Source: Amaurobius ferox
Lineage: Eukaryota > Arthropoda > Arachnida > Araneae > Amaurobiidae
Length of the DNA: 64,000 nucleotides
Assembly (NCBI GenBank): GCA_951213105.1
Contig: OX578152.1
Location: 70,484,680 to 70,548,679 of the forward strand
Direction: 5' to 3'
Positions 1 to 10,409 of this stretch are shown one piece after another (the first letter of the stretch is position 1; every line of letters begins with the position of its first letter). The notes beneath the pieces were generated by a model. That model was given only the letters and a program-made list of their open reading frames with translations, searched no databases and was not told the origin of the DNA. Made by a program: the position numbers and the translations under genes.

Positions 1-1094
1 CTGAGTCTTTTTGCGAATTGCCAGAGCGATACGTCTTCTGGGCTAAGGGATTCGATTAGTTCTTTATACTGTTGCTGCTTTTCTGCGACAATTTTTTCCC
101 TGACTTTGCACGTGAGTCTGTTAAGCTCCCTTTTAAGGGCGGGGTCTCTGTTAGCCTGCCATGTCTTACTTATTCTGTTTCTTTGCCTGACTAATTGTTT
201 GACATGGTGGGAAAGTGTGGGCATTTTTGGAGACTCACGATGTGTTGTGGCAGAGGCAATTGCTCTCTTGATTTCTGTTGTGAGTGTGTGCGTGGCAGAG
301 TCAATATCCGCCGTGCTCATTATGTTAGGTACTGCTAAGTGCGGCTCGAAGAGTGCTCTTTTGAATACTTCCCAGTTGACCCTCTCTTGTCCCAAAGAGG
401 CTGGAAGAGGTGTGTTCAGGTCGAATGTCACCAGTACCGGCAGATGATCCGAGTCGAATTCATCCAAGGTACTAATAGTGTGAGCGTAATCTATGTTTCG
501 CGTTAGGACAAAGTCTATAAATGAGCCGTTGGCGCCTGAGAAGCAGGTTGGTGTCGACGGTACAATAATGTTAGTGTTTGTCGTGTTCAGCAGTCTGTGT
601 ATCTGTGTACCGCGTGAATTGGCTCTCCTACAGCCCCACGCTCGGTGGTGCGCGTTGAAGTCGCCTGCGAGTATAGTGTTTGGATATCGCGCGAAAAGCA
701 GTTCCAGTTGCGCAGCTACATCTACTCTACTCATATTTTTGACATATGTTGAGGTTAGGATAAACGGGCTAGTATTATTAATTTTAATTTTTATACTAGT
801 ATTTTCTATACCTTGAAGATTTATGTTGTTTAGTTCCTCGTGGGGAATATTTCTTTTAATGTATACTGCTGTTCCTCCATGGGGCGTTCTAGCATTAGTA
901 TTTGAGCTAAGATTATGATAGCATATATAGTTGGCTATGTTTAGTTTTTTACTTTCTCTAACTTTAGTTTCCTGAATTAATAAGGCGTCTACGTCATTTT
1001 CATTTACATAGTTCCTAAGTTCATTTATTCTTGGAGATATGCCGTTCGCATTCCAAAATATTATTTTTAAGGATTCTTTTTGGGACCTAGCCAT
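1..1094 (-). CDS. Non-LTR retrotransposon ORF2, endonuclease domain (partial, runs off window)
   Basis: This frame is open for about 364 codons on the minus strand, from ATG at 1094 to the window edge, with no stop. It encodes an apurinic-like endonuclease (EEP fold) of the Jockey-like non-LTR class. Near the N terminus is FWNANGI; then comes an ALLIQET stretch with the catalytic Glu. AGDFNAHH holds the metal-binding Asp/Asn/His, FIDFVLT follows, and DSDHLPV holds the Ser-Asp-His catalytic motif. After the domain the frame continues through a basic linker to PEDVSLWQFAKRL, as expected just before the reverse transcriptase, which would lie left of the window. The protein would nick target DNA for target-primed reverse transcription. 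The start is chosen because the ATG lies directly before the domain and overlaps the ORF1 stop. The copy looks young in the part visible. Clade assignment beyond Jockey-like is inference. Confidence 0.93.
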   Translation of the reverse strand, partial: MARSQKESLKIIFWNANGISPRINELRNYVNENDVDALLIQETKVRESKKLNIANYICYHNLSSNTNARTPHGGTAVYIKRNIPHEELNNINLQGIENTSIKIKINNTSPFILTSTYVKNMSRVDVAAQLELLFARYPNTILAGDFNAHHRAWGCRRANSRGTQIHRLLNTTNTNIIVPSTPTCFSGANGSFIDFVLTRNIDYAHTISTLDEFDSDHLPVLVTFDLNTPLPASLGQERVNWEVFKRALFEPHLAVPNIMSTADIDSATHTLTTEIKRAIASATTHRESPKMPTLSHHVKQLVRQRNRISKTWQANRDPALKRELNRLTCKVREKIVAEKQQQYKELIESLSPEDVSLWQFAKRL

Positions 1095-1236
1095 GACGGG
1101 TTTGATTCTCACTGTTATTTTTAAAGTCCGCGATTATTTTAAGGGCCTCAAAGACCATTACCATAGGATCGCTCTTTTTTTGTACTAACTCTGCGAACTG
1201 CATCAACAGATGTTTTATGTCGTCTAGATTGAACAT
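1087..1236 (-). pseudogene. 3' end of non-LTR ORF1 (gag-like), 5'-truncated
   Basis: A 49-codon frame from ATG at 1236 ends in TAG at 1087-1089, and that stop overlaps the ORF2 ATG by 8 bp (ATGGCTAG). The frame is open without an ATG back to about 1275, where a stop ends it. The peptide is short and helical-looking, with MFNLDDIKHLLMQFAELV near its start, and it has no zinc knuckle. A terminal ORF1/ORF2 overlap is common in this element class. Upstream of about 1275 the sequence becomes ordinary AT-rich DNA, so the insertion appears 5'-truncated with most of ORF1 missing. Confidence 0.6.
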
Positions 1237-1274
1237 GCTAATAAATCCTCTGATGAGGTTGATGATATTAGAAC

Positions 1275-2640
1275 ACTGTAATTACAATATCATTTATTAG
1301 ATAAGATAGGATTTTAAAATATTATTGGTATATAAATCGTACACAAAAACATTTAACTTTTTATTTACGGGGCGATGGAATAATATTATGCGTTTGGAGT
1401 GCAAATAGTTTCCAGTAAAAATTGACCAATTCCATCATCCAGAAAATATGTATATCTAATAAAAATTCGATTTTTAATACTCGACTCAACCATTTTCTAT
1501 ACATGGTGTATTGTAAAAAATGTATTGTAGGGAATGTATTGTAGAGAATGTATTGTAGGGAATATAATAGGTAGGAATATACGTATATAATGTAGGGAAT
1601 ACATGTAATAGTAAGGGATATATGTATATAATGTACTATAGGGAATTTGAAAACATGTTAAGTTTTGGGAAATAAATTGCCTAAGGCTGCATAACTGAGT
1701 TCCAAAAATGTCGTTAGGCTAAAAAGCTATTCAAAAAATTATACAATATCAGATAAGTTAAGCGAAATAGCGCCCTTAATAAATTGATGAAACATGATAA
1801 AAACAGACCATAAAATGATTTTCCTTTGGGGGAATAATTTGAACAGCTATTGTTCGCTCATTTTTTGCACTCTCGCAGCGAGTGCTAGAAGTGCGAGTGC
1901 AATGCGAAGTGGGAGTGCAGTCGCTAGCTATGGCCGCTAAAATGTCTCAAGGTACATTTAAAAAAAAATTAACCGCTAGCTGCGAGCACTTCATATGATA
2001 AATTTTGAAACGTGTTTAAATATAGGTTAGAAGAAAAATAAATAAATAGATAACATTTACATAAATTTTAAAAATATATTAGAAATATGAATTACAGTTA
2101 AAAACAGGCCGGCATACCCTTGTTAAAAGTTACACTTAAAGGTTGTTAATTTATGTTGGAGTTGCATTCAGAAACTGTAGGAAATCCAAATAATTAAGTT
2201 TGTTTAAAGTGTTTTATTTTAAAGCTTTATGTGTTCATGGGTTACAAAATCAATTTACACCAACCAGTTGCTGCCTGCAGGTCGGACGCAAGTAGACAGT
2301 CTGCAGAAGTACCAGAGTTATAAAATATACAGTAAACATAATATTTAAAGATTTTTACAAAATAGATACGTAGCACTCAACTCCTTTGAATTGACTTTAG
2401 AAGAATTTGAAACAGCTCTACACAGCGAATTTAATTCCGTACATTACGTTTTCTCATAGATGTCCGGAGAAGACATTCCGAAGATTACCGATTTTAATTT
2501 GCTACGACCTCGTTTGGCGCAGTTTTCTAGAATTTTTTCATAGAATTGTATCCAGTAGATATATTTACCGAAATCATTTTTTTTAATTGTATATATTTCT
2601 AAAATATTTTTGGTATATATATAAACTGTACAGAAAAGCA
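1275..2640. other. AT-rich non-coding DNA with short repeats
   Basis: No gene is recognisable. About 1504-1640 is a degenerate tandem repeat of a TGTATTGTAGGGAA unit. About 1865-1925 is a GC-richer patch with repeated GCGAGTGC-like words. The rest has no structure I can support. Confidence 0.5.
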
Positions 2641-2705
2641 TTTCACTTTTAATCTCACACAATCTCATACTCAGTAGGGCGATTGAATAATGATATTCGT
2701 TTTGG

Positions 2706-2815
2706 GACAAATACAGACACATACACACACACATACAGACACACATACAGATACACATACAGACACATATACATACACATACACACATACAGACACACAT
2801 GTATACACACACAAA
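2706..2815. repeat. CA-rich microsatellite (ACACAT/ACAGAC)
   Basis: An interrupted run of ACACAT, ACAC and ACAGAC words, followed by a GA-rich stretch (AGAGAGAGGGGGAGAG) to about 2845. Open frames here are Cys/Val- or His/Thr-rich artefacts. It may be the microsatellite of a very decayed Family I-like element, but the flanks are too eroded to say. Confidence 0.85.
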
Positions 2816-3264
2816 ATGAGAAAGAGAGAGGGGGAGAGAAAGAAAGTGTCAAGCTAAAATAGTATTCTAAAGCTCCCTAAAATGTACAAATCCATCAAAT
2901 TCAAATTTCGATTTTGATCCCATTACAATAAATTTCTTAAACATTGTATTATAGAAAAGTCAATAACAATGTTTCTTCAGAAATATTACCCCTATTCCTA
3001 ATCATAAAAATGCACCTCTCGCCCCTAAAAAAGGCCCTATCGCCATAAAATTCTCCTACCCCCTAAAAATGCCTCCATCTCCAACTTATCTTTTTACTAA
3101 ATCCTTACGCACTTCCATATCATTACTTTCCCAAAGATGATATAAACACAGTGTTTTTACCCATGAGCATGAATTTTTTAGATTGATTTTGCGAGGATAC
3201 GGAAAGAAAACTCAGGGCATACATTTTTAGATTATATATGTTCTCGGTGAGTTTTTGTCTTTAT

Positions 3265-3745
3265 TTTACTGATCATATGAGATATACTGATCATACTGAT
3301 CATATGAGATATATACTGATCATATGAAATACTGATCATATGAGAGATACATTATTTTACTGATCATATGAGATATTGATCATATGAGATATATTATTTT
3401 ACTGATCATATGAGATACTGATCATATGAGATATATTATTTTACTGATCATATGAGATAATGATCATATGAGATATATTATTTTACTGATCATATGAGAT
3501 ACTGATCATATGAGATATATTATTTTACTGATCATATGAGATATTTTAATTTACTGATCATATGATATATATTATCTTACTGATCATATGAGATATTTTA
3601 ATTTACTGATCATATGAGATATATTATTTTACTGATCATATGAGATATTTTAATTTACTGATCATATGAGATATATATCATGAGATATACCGATCATATG
3701 AGATATATATCATGAGATATACTGATCATATGAGATATATACCCA
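3265..3745. repeat. Tandem array of TGATCATATGAGATA units
   Basis: A core of TGATCATATGAGATA repeats about 25 times. Spacers alternate between a short form (ACTGATC) and longer forms (TATTATTTTAC, TTTTAATTTAC), giving a two-unit higher-order pattern of about 45 bp in the middle of the array. The core contains the overlapping palindromes TGATCA and CATATG. No gene frame is supported. Confidence 0.9.
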
Positions 3746-5043
3746 AGTGATCTTGTGAGAAATATGTCGAAACCTATTTCATACGTCATAAATATTTGCT
3801 TTACATATAAGAAGCAGTTACATATCGCAGTTGTATTTAAATAGTAAGTAATTGAATTTGTAAGAAAATGAGATTCTTTAAAAGTTTCTTTTTTCAAGTT
3901 TGATATATTTAAATATTTCTTCTCAATTCCAAATTGTAATTAATGAAATTTTCGCTCAATTTCATAAAGAACAAATATCGACATAGTACTTTTGGATGAG
4001 TAAAACAAATATTTAAAATTAAGAAGGAGGAAAAATGTTTATAAAATATGAGGATGGAATTAAAAAAAAAATACTCAGATGTTCCAGTAAAGTATAGAGG
4101 AAAAAGGCTATTAATAGAAAATTTCCAAATTCTTTATGCTTGAATACACTGGCGGGAAGAAGGCGTTAAAAATGCTCATTCTGTCGCAACCTTAATCTTA
4201 TAAGTGGCTCCATATTTGTTCTATGCATAGTAATTCTTACGTTCTGCTTGGAAAAATTCGCATCAAACTCGAAACAAAATACGTGATAGATCCTCGTTTT
4301 CAAAAAATCTGAAAACCATAACAATCTGGAGCACTCTGTATTGCAGTAAACCTGTCTACTCCATGGGGGCACAACTTAATGAGTGCTATGGAACGTATTG
4401 TGAAGAAAGTCTGTACCGCGGGCAACGGCTATCAGTTTGAAAAGGGGGGGGGGGGGGATTGAGGAAGGAACTGAGAACAATAATACATTTTTAGGAGGAA
4501 TTATTTATTAAACATATATAAATCCAAAAATCAATATGACGCACTAAATATTTTTCGTAGTCACAAGACTTTTGTAATCGAGGATTAATTCTGTTGCACT
4601 AGAACATTTAATTTTATCCGTTTTTCTCCTTATTATTTTACCAACATTCTTATATTTGCCTTATAGAAAATTTAGTCCCCTAATTTTTTTTAAACCGATT
4701 AAAATTAAAGTAATTTTCGTTAGGCCAGTACTAGTAGACGTAAGGCCTTTGATGACCGTATAGAAACAACTTTAAGACCAGATGAGACTACAGGGTCATA
4801 GTCCATACATTGTGCAACCCTAGTCTACACTGTGGGGTCTCATAAATGTATGTGAGTCTCCTTGTGAGACTCTATAACTGACGCCATAATATATCTTATA
4901 GTACCATAATCAACATCAGGATATGGCAAAATTAACTCAAATGTGGCTCAACTCGACTTTTTCATACCTGAATACATTTTTATGTAGTTTTTGAAATTTT
5001 ACAGGAAAAAATTTGCAGAATCGGTATAATGAGTCCAAATGAC
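3746..5043. other. AT-rich intergenic DNA with a G14 homopolymer
   Basis: No gene is supported; short frames at 3694-3897 and 4166-4372 have no recognisable motif. A run of 14 G occupies 4444-4457. A small hairpin with GAGTCTC/GAGACTC arms lies near 4853-4872. Confidence 0.4.
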
Positions 5044-5057
5044 TAAAATTATAGTGT

Positions 5058-5120
5058 TGAAGACCCAGACCGTCCGACTCGTCCAGAGGACTTAGAGTAA
5101 CTAGTTGGACGGCCGGGAAG
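5058..5120 (+). mobile_element. 63-bp mini-SINE (tail domain only) with 14-bp TSD
   Basis: This segment is bounded by perfect direct repeats TAAAATTATAGTGT at 5044-5057 and 5121-5134, so it is a real insertion. It starts TGAAGACCCAGACCGTCCGA and ends GGACGGCCGGGAAG. The same 60-bp domain, with GACCGTCC/GGACGG arms, forms the 3' part of the longer SINEs in this window. There is no Pol III promoter in it. It is either an extreme 5'-truncation or an autonomous mini-unit. Its direction of retrotransposition is not certain. Confidence 0.8.
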
Positions 5121-5199
5121 TAAAATTATAGTGTGTTACTCTTCAGTTTTAAAGGGCTTTAAAAAGTATTTTGCTTGATACCATTCTTGACAATGCACC

Positions 5200-5667
5200 T
5201 CCAGGGGACGGCCCCCCCCCCCAGGGGGGCTAATAACATCACAAAACAAAAAATTGCATTGCTGCTATTTTTCACAACGATGATTGAAACTATAAAGTCT
5301 CGTGATCATTGAATCATAAATAAGAAACCCTTTTATGCATGATTATATCAAATTTTGTCCTATACCGCCATGTTAAAAAAATATAAAATTTCAAATAAAT
5401 TTGGAAATTTTGGCTGGAATTTAAAAAAAATCTATCTAGTTCTGGATTTTTTGATAGCATAGCCGGATATAAAGTTTCGTGAAAAACCGTCAATGTATGG
5501 TCACTAATTTGTACACAAGAAATCGACTACAGACATACAGACAGACGGACATCATTCCAAAAATAGTGAAAACGTATTTAGGAGGTCTTGAAACATACAT
5601 TGGCACCAAAATCTCGAAATTGAAAATTTTCGGGAAAACAATATCTTCTCAATACTACGTATGAGAA
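5200..5667 (+). mobile_element. Family III element, degraded copy
   Basis: It begins near a C11-A-G6 tract at 5212-5229 and ends at a CTCAATACTACGTATGAG palindrome near 5647-5664. It shares with the copies at 12379 and 16637 the GGACAAAATTTG-like and CATTGGCACCAAAATCTCG-like blocks, plus the GACAGACGGACATCATTCC site where the microsatellite normally sits. The frame at 5479-5664 is fortuitous. Confidence 0.7.
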
Positions 5668-6182
5668 AGTGAAAATATATTATTCTCTGTCTCCCTTAAT
5701 TACTACTTTTAAAATATATGATGTCTTTAATTTTTTTTTTATTGAAACAGAACAATTTAGGAAATGTGTGTTAATACATAATATTTTATTGCCCGTTACA
5801 TCTGCATAAACTTAAACTGCCATTGAAACTTAAACTAACTGAATTACGATCATTGTTATATTTCTTTTATTGGAAGTAACACTACGAAAATCTTCAATTT
5901 CGAACAATCCGAGTTTTAATCAGCAAACTTACCAAAAGTTATATCTAGTTATACAGGCTGTTTCAAAACGGTTGCATGACTAAATATATCGTGAACGATT
6001 GTTTTCAGACCGTTTGGATCACGTGATCCGCTTTAGTTAAAAATAACATAATTTCTTTTTACGCAGGCCCTCTATAAAGGAAATTCCAGTTAACAAATTA
6101 TTATTTATTTATATAAAGATATTTTTAAGAATAAACCTGTTCTGAAATATGCAAAACTGACTGTGAAAATGTAATTTTTTAT
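5668..6182. other. AT-rich intergenic DNA
   Basis: No gene, RNA or repeat family is recognised here. Confidence 0.4.
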
Positions 6183-6186
6183 TTAA

Positions 6187-6804
6187 CCCTTTCGTGACGG
6201 CGGAACTAGGCAAAAATACTCCACCAATGGCGCCGTTCCGTTAGTGCACAACCTACACTTTAATTACTTTACTTTTAACTATGATACTACACAAAAAAGT
6301 AGAAGGGGCGCGGTAGCCCATTGGTTAGCGCGCTGGAGTTGCACTCGGTAGGCCCGGGTTCGATTCCAGCCACTGCCAAAACTGCCGCCGTGTTCATGCG
6401 GAGTACGATCACGTTAAACATGTGGGTCCGAAAGTCCTTCCGTGAGGTTGGTGGTAGGGGAAGGAGGGTACGGTCCCTGTGGATGCCCCCCCCACTGGGT
6501 TCCGGTCTAAATTGGGTGTCACTTCTGGACCGTCCAAACAGTTACCTTACACCTTTCTGGTAGGTCGGACGGTCTGGGTTTCAACAACAACAACAAAAAA
6601 GTAGAAAACAAACACACTTTATTCGTGTCAAGAACTTTTTCTTGTGCTCTAGTTAAATACGTGGTGTCTGTCCAATTCGCGTATCGTTACTGCAAATGTC
6701 GCTAACCAATGTGACGCATTTAGTGGATGCCGGATATAGCCGGGGCTAGCCAGGCTGAAGTATTTAGTGAATGCCGGATATAACCGGCGCTAGTCGTAAA
6801 AGGA
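6187..6804. mobile_element. Possible piggyBac-type MITE, interrupted by a SINE
   Basis: TTAA at 6183-6186 is followed by CCCTTTCGTGACGG. The other end is GTCGTAAAAGGA followed by TTAA at 6805-6808. The ends are imperfect inverted repeats starting CCCTTT-like with TTAA duplications, as known for piggyBac elements. Near the right end TTTAGTGRATGCCGGATATA is repeated twice (6719-6785). Without the SINE the element would be about 320 bp. The inverted match is only about 8 of 12, so this is tentative. Confidence 0.4.
6305..6593 (+). mobile_element. tRNA-derived SINE, type A, full length with TSD
   Basis: It is flanked by perfect 13-bp duplications CAAAAAAGTAGAA at 6292-6304 and 6594-6606. The head (6305-6378) is tRNA-like, with a box A region TAGCCCATTGGTTAGCGCG and a box B GGTTCGATTCC. 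A GC-rich body follows (GCGGAGTACGATCACGTTAA, then GTACGGTCCCTGTGGATG). The 3' domain reads GGACCGTCC...GGTCGGACGGTCTGGGT and ends in (CAA)n. It has no protein; mobilisation would be by a LINE in trans. The 80-aa frame inside is accidental. Confidence 0.92.
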
Positions 6805-6808
6805 TTAA

Positions 6809-7436
6809 ACTACGTTGACCTGGTCAACAGAAACTGCGAAATCATAGATTTGAGAGATTGTACAAAAATTGAATTTCATTAGAAAAATTTCCATTCGAAA
6901 ATTTCCATGCGTACCTATTTTCACCAAAAACTTTATACAGTACCCAATTATCAGTAAAAATTTAACGAACTTTGATCATATAACGATGGGGATAAATCGA
7001 GATTTTGGAACGCCCCTTACAGGCGGAATTTATGCTTATGAATTTTTCCTTCGCAACTTCGAGTTACCTGAGAAATATTGCAAATGAAGGCCGGCCACGT
7101 GGAAGGACTTAAATTGTCAGTTCCCATAGAAGTTCAGAAATAGTGATTTATAGTACATTTCTTGTTGCCCTTGACAATATAGGTTATTCTACGCTGACGA
7201 GCGTATAATAAGCACAAAACCGGTCCGTGAATACTGTTATTTACCACTGGAGTTTCTTCCGGATCGTGTACAATGCATCAGCATGCATATTTCATAATAT
7301 AATAGAAACATTTGTTCTTGCTTCATCGCTTCCAACATCATTATCATACATAAAGCCGAACATCTTTCCAAAAAGTGTTCGAAACGTTGTTAAAAAAATA
7401 ATTGTAAAGAAACTAGAGATTCTGCGCTGTCATCAG
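6809..7436. other. Intergenic DNA without recognised features
   Basis: Short frames at 6869-7087 and 7227-7451 show no motif or domain. No repeat family was matched. Confidence 0.35.
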
Positions 7437-7650
7437 AGCTTCAAAAGATAATATTTCTTCGAGATTATACAGAAATAAAACTTGAATCACAGAAAACTTT
7501 CGCCGGAAGATGGAGTGATGAATTATGAGAAGGATCCGCCATTTCGGTAAAACATAACCGAGATATTTTGTGTCACGAGGACCTCTTCTTGACTAATGAC
7601 TGTAACGGGTTTCGCATCAAAGGAAAGTGTAATCGGAAGAGAGTAAACGG
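7437..7650 (+). repeat. Dispersed 210-bp paralogous block, copy 1
   Basis: It aligns with blocks at 11815-12040 and 13853-14060 in the same orientation. Shared words are AAAAGATAAT near the start, GATGAA in the middle, then RATATTT/TATTTCCTGTC and CTTGACTAATGACYGTAAC near the end. Frames are not conserved among the copies: the minus-strand frame open in copy 2 has several stops here. It is therefore either a non-coding repeat or three decayed copies of one exon. Confidence 0.6.
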
Positions 7651-8239
7651 AAAAATGCATTCTTGTGTAATGTAGGACAGTCGAAACGTAACAGTAGATT
7701 ACTGTTTATATTTATAGGGAACAAAACGCTGCGTTCTTTCTCATTTGACAGTTATTGATCTGTTTTGCGGTTTAGCTAACAGTCATGTCAGTAACCTAAT
7801 AGAAGTTCCATAAAGCTTTAAATATAGAATTTGTTAAAAACTGATTAAAAAAATAAAAATGTATTGCATATTCAATGCAGGATATTTTAAAACTCTATTA
7901 ACTTTATTGGGAGATGGGGAACAATAAAACAAACTTTTTTAGCATATGGATGTATGTCCGCAGCTCCACTCTTTTATGCTAGGGGGCGCCTTTAGTACAT
8001 AAATGAAAGACAGAGATTGTGACCAACATTTTTATTTATACAGTTTTACAGCAATTGTACAGTAGTTTTACAAAGGAGCGACCGCCTACAGTAATGCATG
8101 CCTAACAGCATCGACGTAATGATCGCAGTACATTTTCAAAGATTCCCGGTATTTCATAAGCACTTGCAGCAGCGTTTCCGTTTTTATTGGCAACGCCATA
8201 CTCTAGATGCATGTCAGCCATCTAAGTTTATTTCTATCC

Positions 8240-8300
8240 AGACCGTCCGACCTACCCAAAAATGTAAGGTATTTGTTTAAACGACAGGGAAAGTGTCATT
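8240..8300. mobile_element. SINE tail-domain fragment
   Basis: CCAGACCGTCCGACCTACC followed by AAATGTAAGGTATTTGTTTAAACGAC is a decayed match to the 3' domain of the type A SINE in reverse orientation. No clear TSD is seen. Confidence 0.55.
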
Positions 8301-8506
8301 GGAAAACAATGCGGATGGCAGCCACAAGGTCTGTACACACTTAGCCTACTTTGGACGATTTTATGCTCATAAACTCTTAGAACTCGAGAGTTCCATCTCC
8401 TGTTCGCTACCGCTCCCTAACCACCGGGGCTAGCTTAACGATATCTTTCTTCACTCGGCTGCTACGCAGGCGTAATGGCCTAGGGGGCTCCTGTCCTTAC
8501 TTTCTA

Positions 8507-8812
8507 ATGGCCACCAACCCAAGTAACTCACTTCGCGAGTTAGACCGCTTCGCCTCCTTTTCGCTGGTGCTCGATTTGCGAACTTTTGGCAAAGCGCTAA
8601 TGCAAGTCGTCAGTGGAACCAAACAAATCAAGTGTTTAAACACGGAAGAAAACAAATGCAATTTTAGGATAACAGTGGTAAATGCGGCAGAAATCATATG
8701 TCTAGAAAATCTCCAACGTTTCAAAAAGTATTCCACGGTTGTGGGAAATACAATCATTTTGCCACACAATGTGCAAATTTCGGAACGTAAAGAAGTTATG
8801 TGTGAGAAATGA
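8507..8812 (+). other. Uncharacterised 101-codon open frame, probably non-coding
   Basis: ATG at 8507 opens a frame to TGA at 8812, and a 90-codon frame is open on the opposite strand over almost the same bases. Base composition is more balanced than in the flanks. No domain, signal peptide or known motif is visible, and I see no splice context that would make it an exon. It is recorded only because the double-strand openness is unusual here. Confidence 0.15.
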
Positions 8813-9174
8813 AGAAGCGGAAGTTCAAAATTTCTTTGGTGAAGCGGTAAGGTGCAAATTCCTTGTCCCTTGCCACTTGCCGAACTGTTTTAAGTGTTTT
8901 TAGGAAGATAATTCATTTCAAGATATATACATGTGTCCAAACAAATGCAATACCCTGGAATGTTATTAAGAGTTTTCAAAATGGGGTCAAGTTTCGCCCA
9001 ACTTCAGTGAAACTTTCTGCATATTACTAATTAAGTAGTACGCCTAATGGGTTGTTGCACATTGCCTTGTAAAAATAGTGACGCATCACCTGAGGTATAT
9101 TTGTAATTTTCAGTGTCCACAAATTCCTGCAGTTACAGTTTGGGCTTGGAAGCATGTTCGGAAAAGCCTAATCT

Positions 9175-9560
9175 TATTCAACAGCTAGATGATTGCAATG
9201 TTTTAAATAGTGGTTTCCAAAGTATTTTGAAATTCTGTGCAAAAACTAAATTGCAGTGCTTTAAATAGTAATTTGCAGAGTATTTTGAAATTCCATTCAG
9301 AAACTAGATAGCAGTGTTTTAAATAATAATTTGCAAACAATTTTGAAATTGTATTTGAAAGCTTGATTGCAGCGTTTTAAATAGTTATTTGCAAACTATT
9401 TTTAAATTCTATTCAACAATTAAATTGCAATTTTTCAAATAGCGATTTGCAAAGTATTTTGAAATTCCATTCAAAAGTTAAATTGCAGTGTTTATTGCAA
9501 AGTATTTTGCAATAGTTATTTGCAAAGTATTTTGAAATTTTATTCAAAAACATTTGCAGG
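9175..9560. repeat. Minisatellite with ~61-bp units
   Basis: About six diverged units each contain TTGCAGTGTTTTAAATAG, then TTTGCAAAGTATTTTGAAAT, then a CATTCAAAAACT-like spacer. The last units are rearranged, with a short GCAAAGTATTTTGCAATAG duplication near 9497-9530. No gene. Confidence 0.88.
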
Positions 9561-9649
9561 GTTTGGAAAGCTTCTGGGGAAGTACCATATTTTGTGTTCT
9601 GATGAAACGCCGTACCGGTCAGATTTTTAACCATATTACAATACTTTTT

Positions 9650-9890
9650 CGTTCTTTCGTTACTAATTCCCCCGTGGTGAAGGAACGCCTACCACGTCCA
9701 CAAGACCCCCCAGGGTATCCCATGGCGAAGGGGAGGAGATTTGCTACTTCACTTTTATAGAGGCTCCCCGAAGGGCGGAAGTCTGACTTGGCCTCGACAT
9801 GACAACATCCATGCCCGCTGGCGGGATTCGAACACGTAACCCGGCAATCCAGCGATCAGCCGGAAACGCATGCTCTTGACCGCTCGACCA
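9650..9890 (-). mobile_element. tRNA-derived SINE, type B, with TSD
   Basis: Duplications ACAATACTTTTT lie at 9638-9649 and 9891-9902. Read on the minus strand, the head has GTGGTCGAGCGGTCAAGAGC (box A) and GTGTTCGAATCCCGCC (box B), with the long variable region of Leu/Ser-type tRNA. The body includes GTCAGACTTCCGCCCTTCGG, then CTCCCCTTCGCCATGGGA and CCTTCACCACGGGGGAATTA. The copy at 56767 matches it along its whole length. Confidence 0.9.
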
Positions 9891-9902
9891 ACAATACTTT
9901 TT

Positions 9903-10409
9903 ACATGTATTTACTTATATTATGTATCATAACGAAAGCAAAAATGAGTAAAATACTAAAATATTTTAAATATACACGATTCCCAGGTAAGCCCTTAAGT
10001 ACCCCAATAACTTTCGAAAGAATGGCTCAGAATGTATATTTTAGGTGCTAGATAGCTTTGTAGAAAAATGACCATACCCAATCAAAAAGGGTTTGCAGCA
10101 AACCCCAGATTAGAATTAAAAATGTAATGATAACGAACTCTACAACAAATCGAGATAGACGAGAAAACCTATTACAAAATTGTAAAACATTGTCTAAATA
10201 GTAGCAATCGACTCTAAACACGGTACAGAAGGAATATAATTGACACAATATGGTTAATGGCAAATGACAGTTTTATTCACGAATGCTAAAATAAGCTATA
10301 GTTACATGTACAGGAATTGAATGTAAATGCTCTTCTGCATTACGTTTACACTTGCCATTAATAATATAAACATAATGATTTATCTGTCTGTTCCTCTATC
10401 TATATCTGG
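9903..10409. other. AT-rich intergenic DNA
   Basis: Nothing recognisable; the 71-aa minus frame at 10048-10263 has no motif. Confidence 0.35.

Noticed and set aside
2444..2852. Cys/Val/Met-rich open frames of 65-122 codons on the minus strand
   Set aside because: They are read from the CA/TG microsatellite; all frames of such tracts are open. The same holds for frames at 29435, 31320, 35847, 38792 and 52035.
8320..8470. Possible reverse tRNA-SINE (CCCTAACCACCGGGGC)
   Set aside because: Only a box-A-like word is present, without box B, body, tail or TSD.
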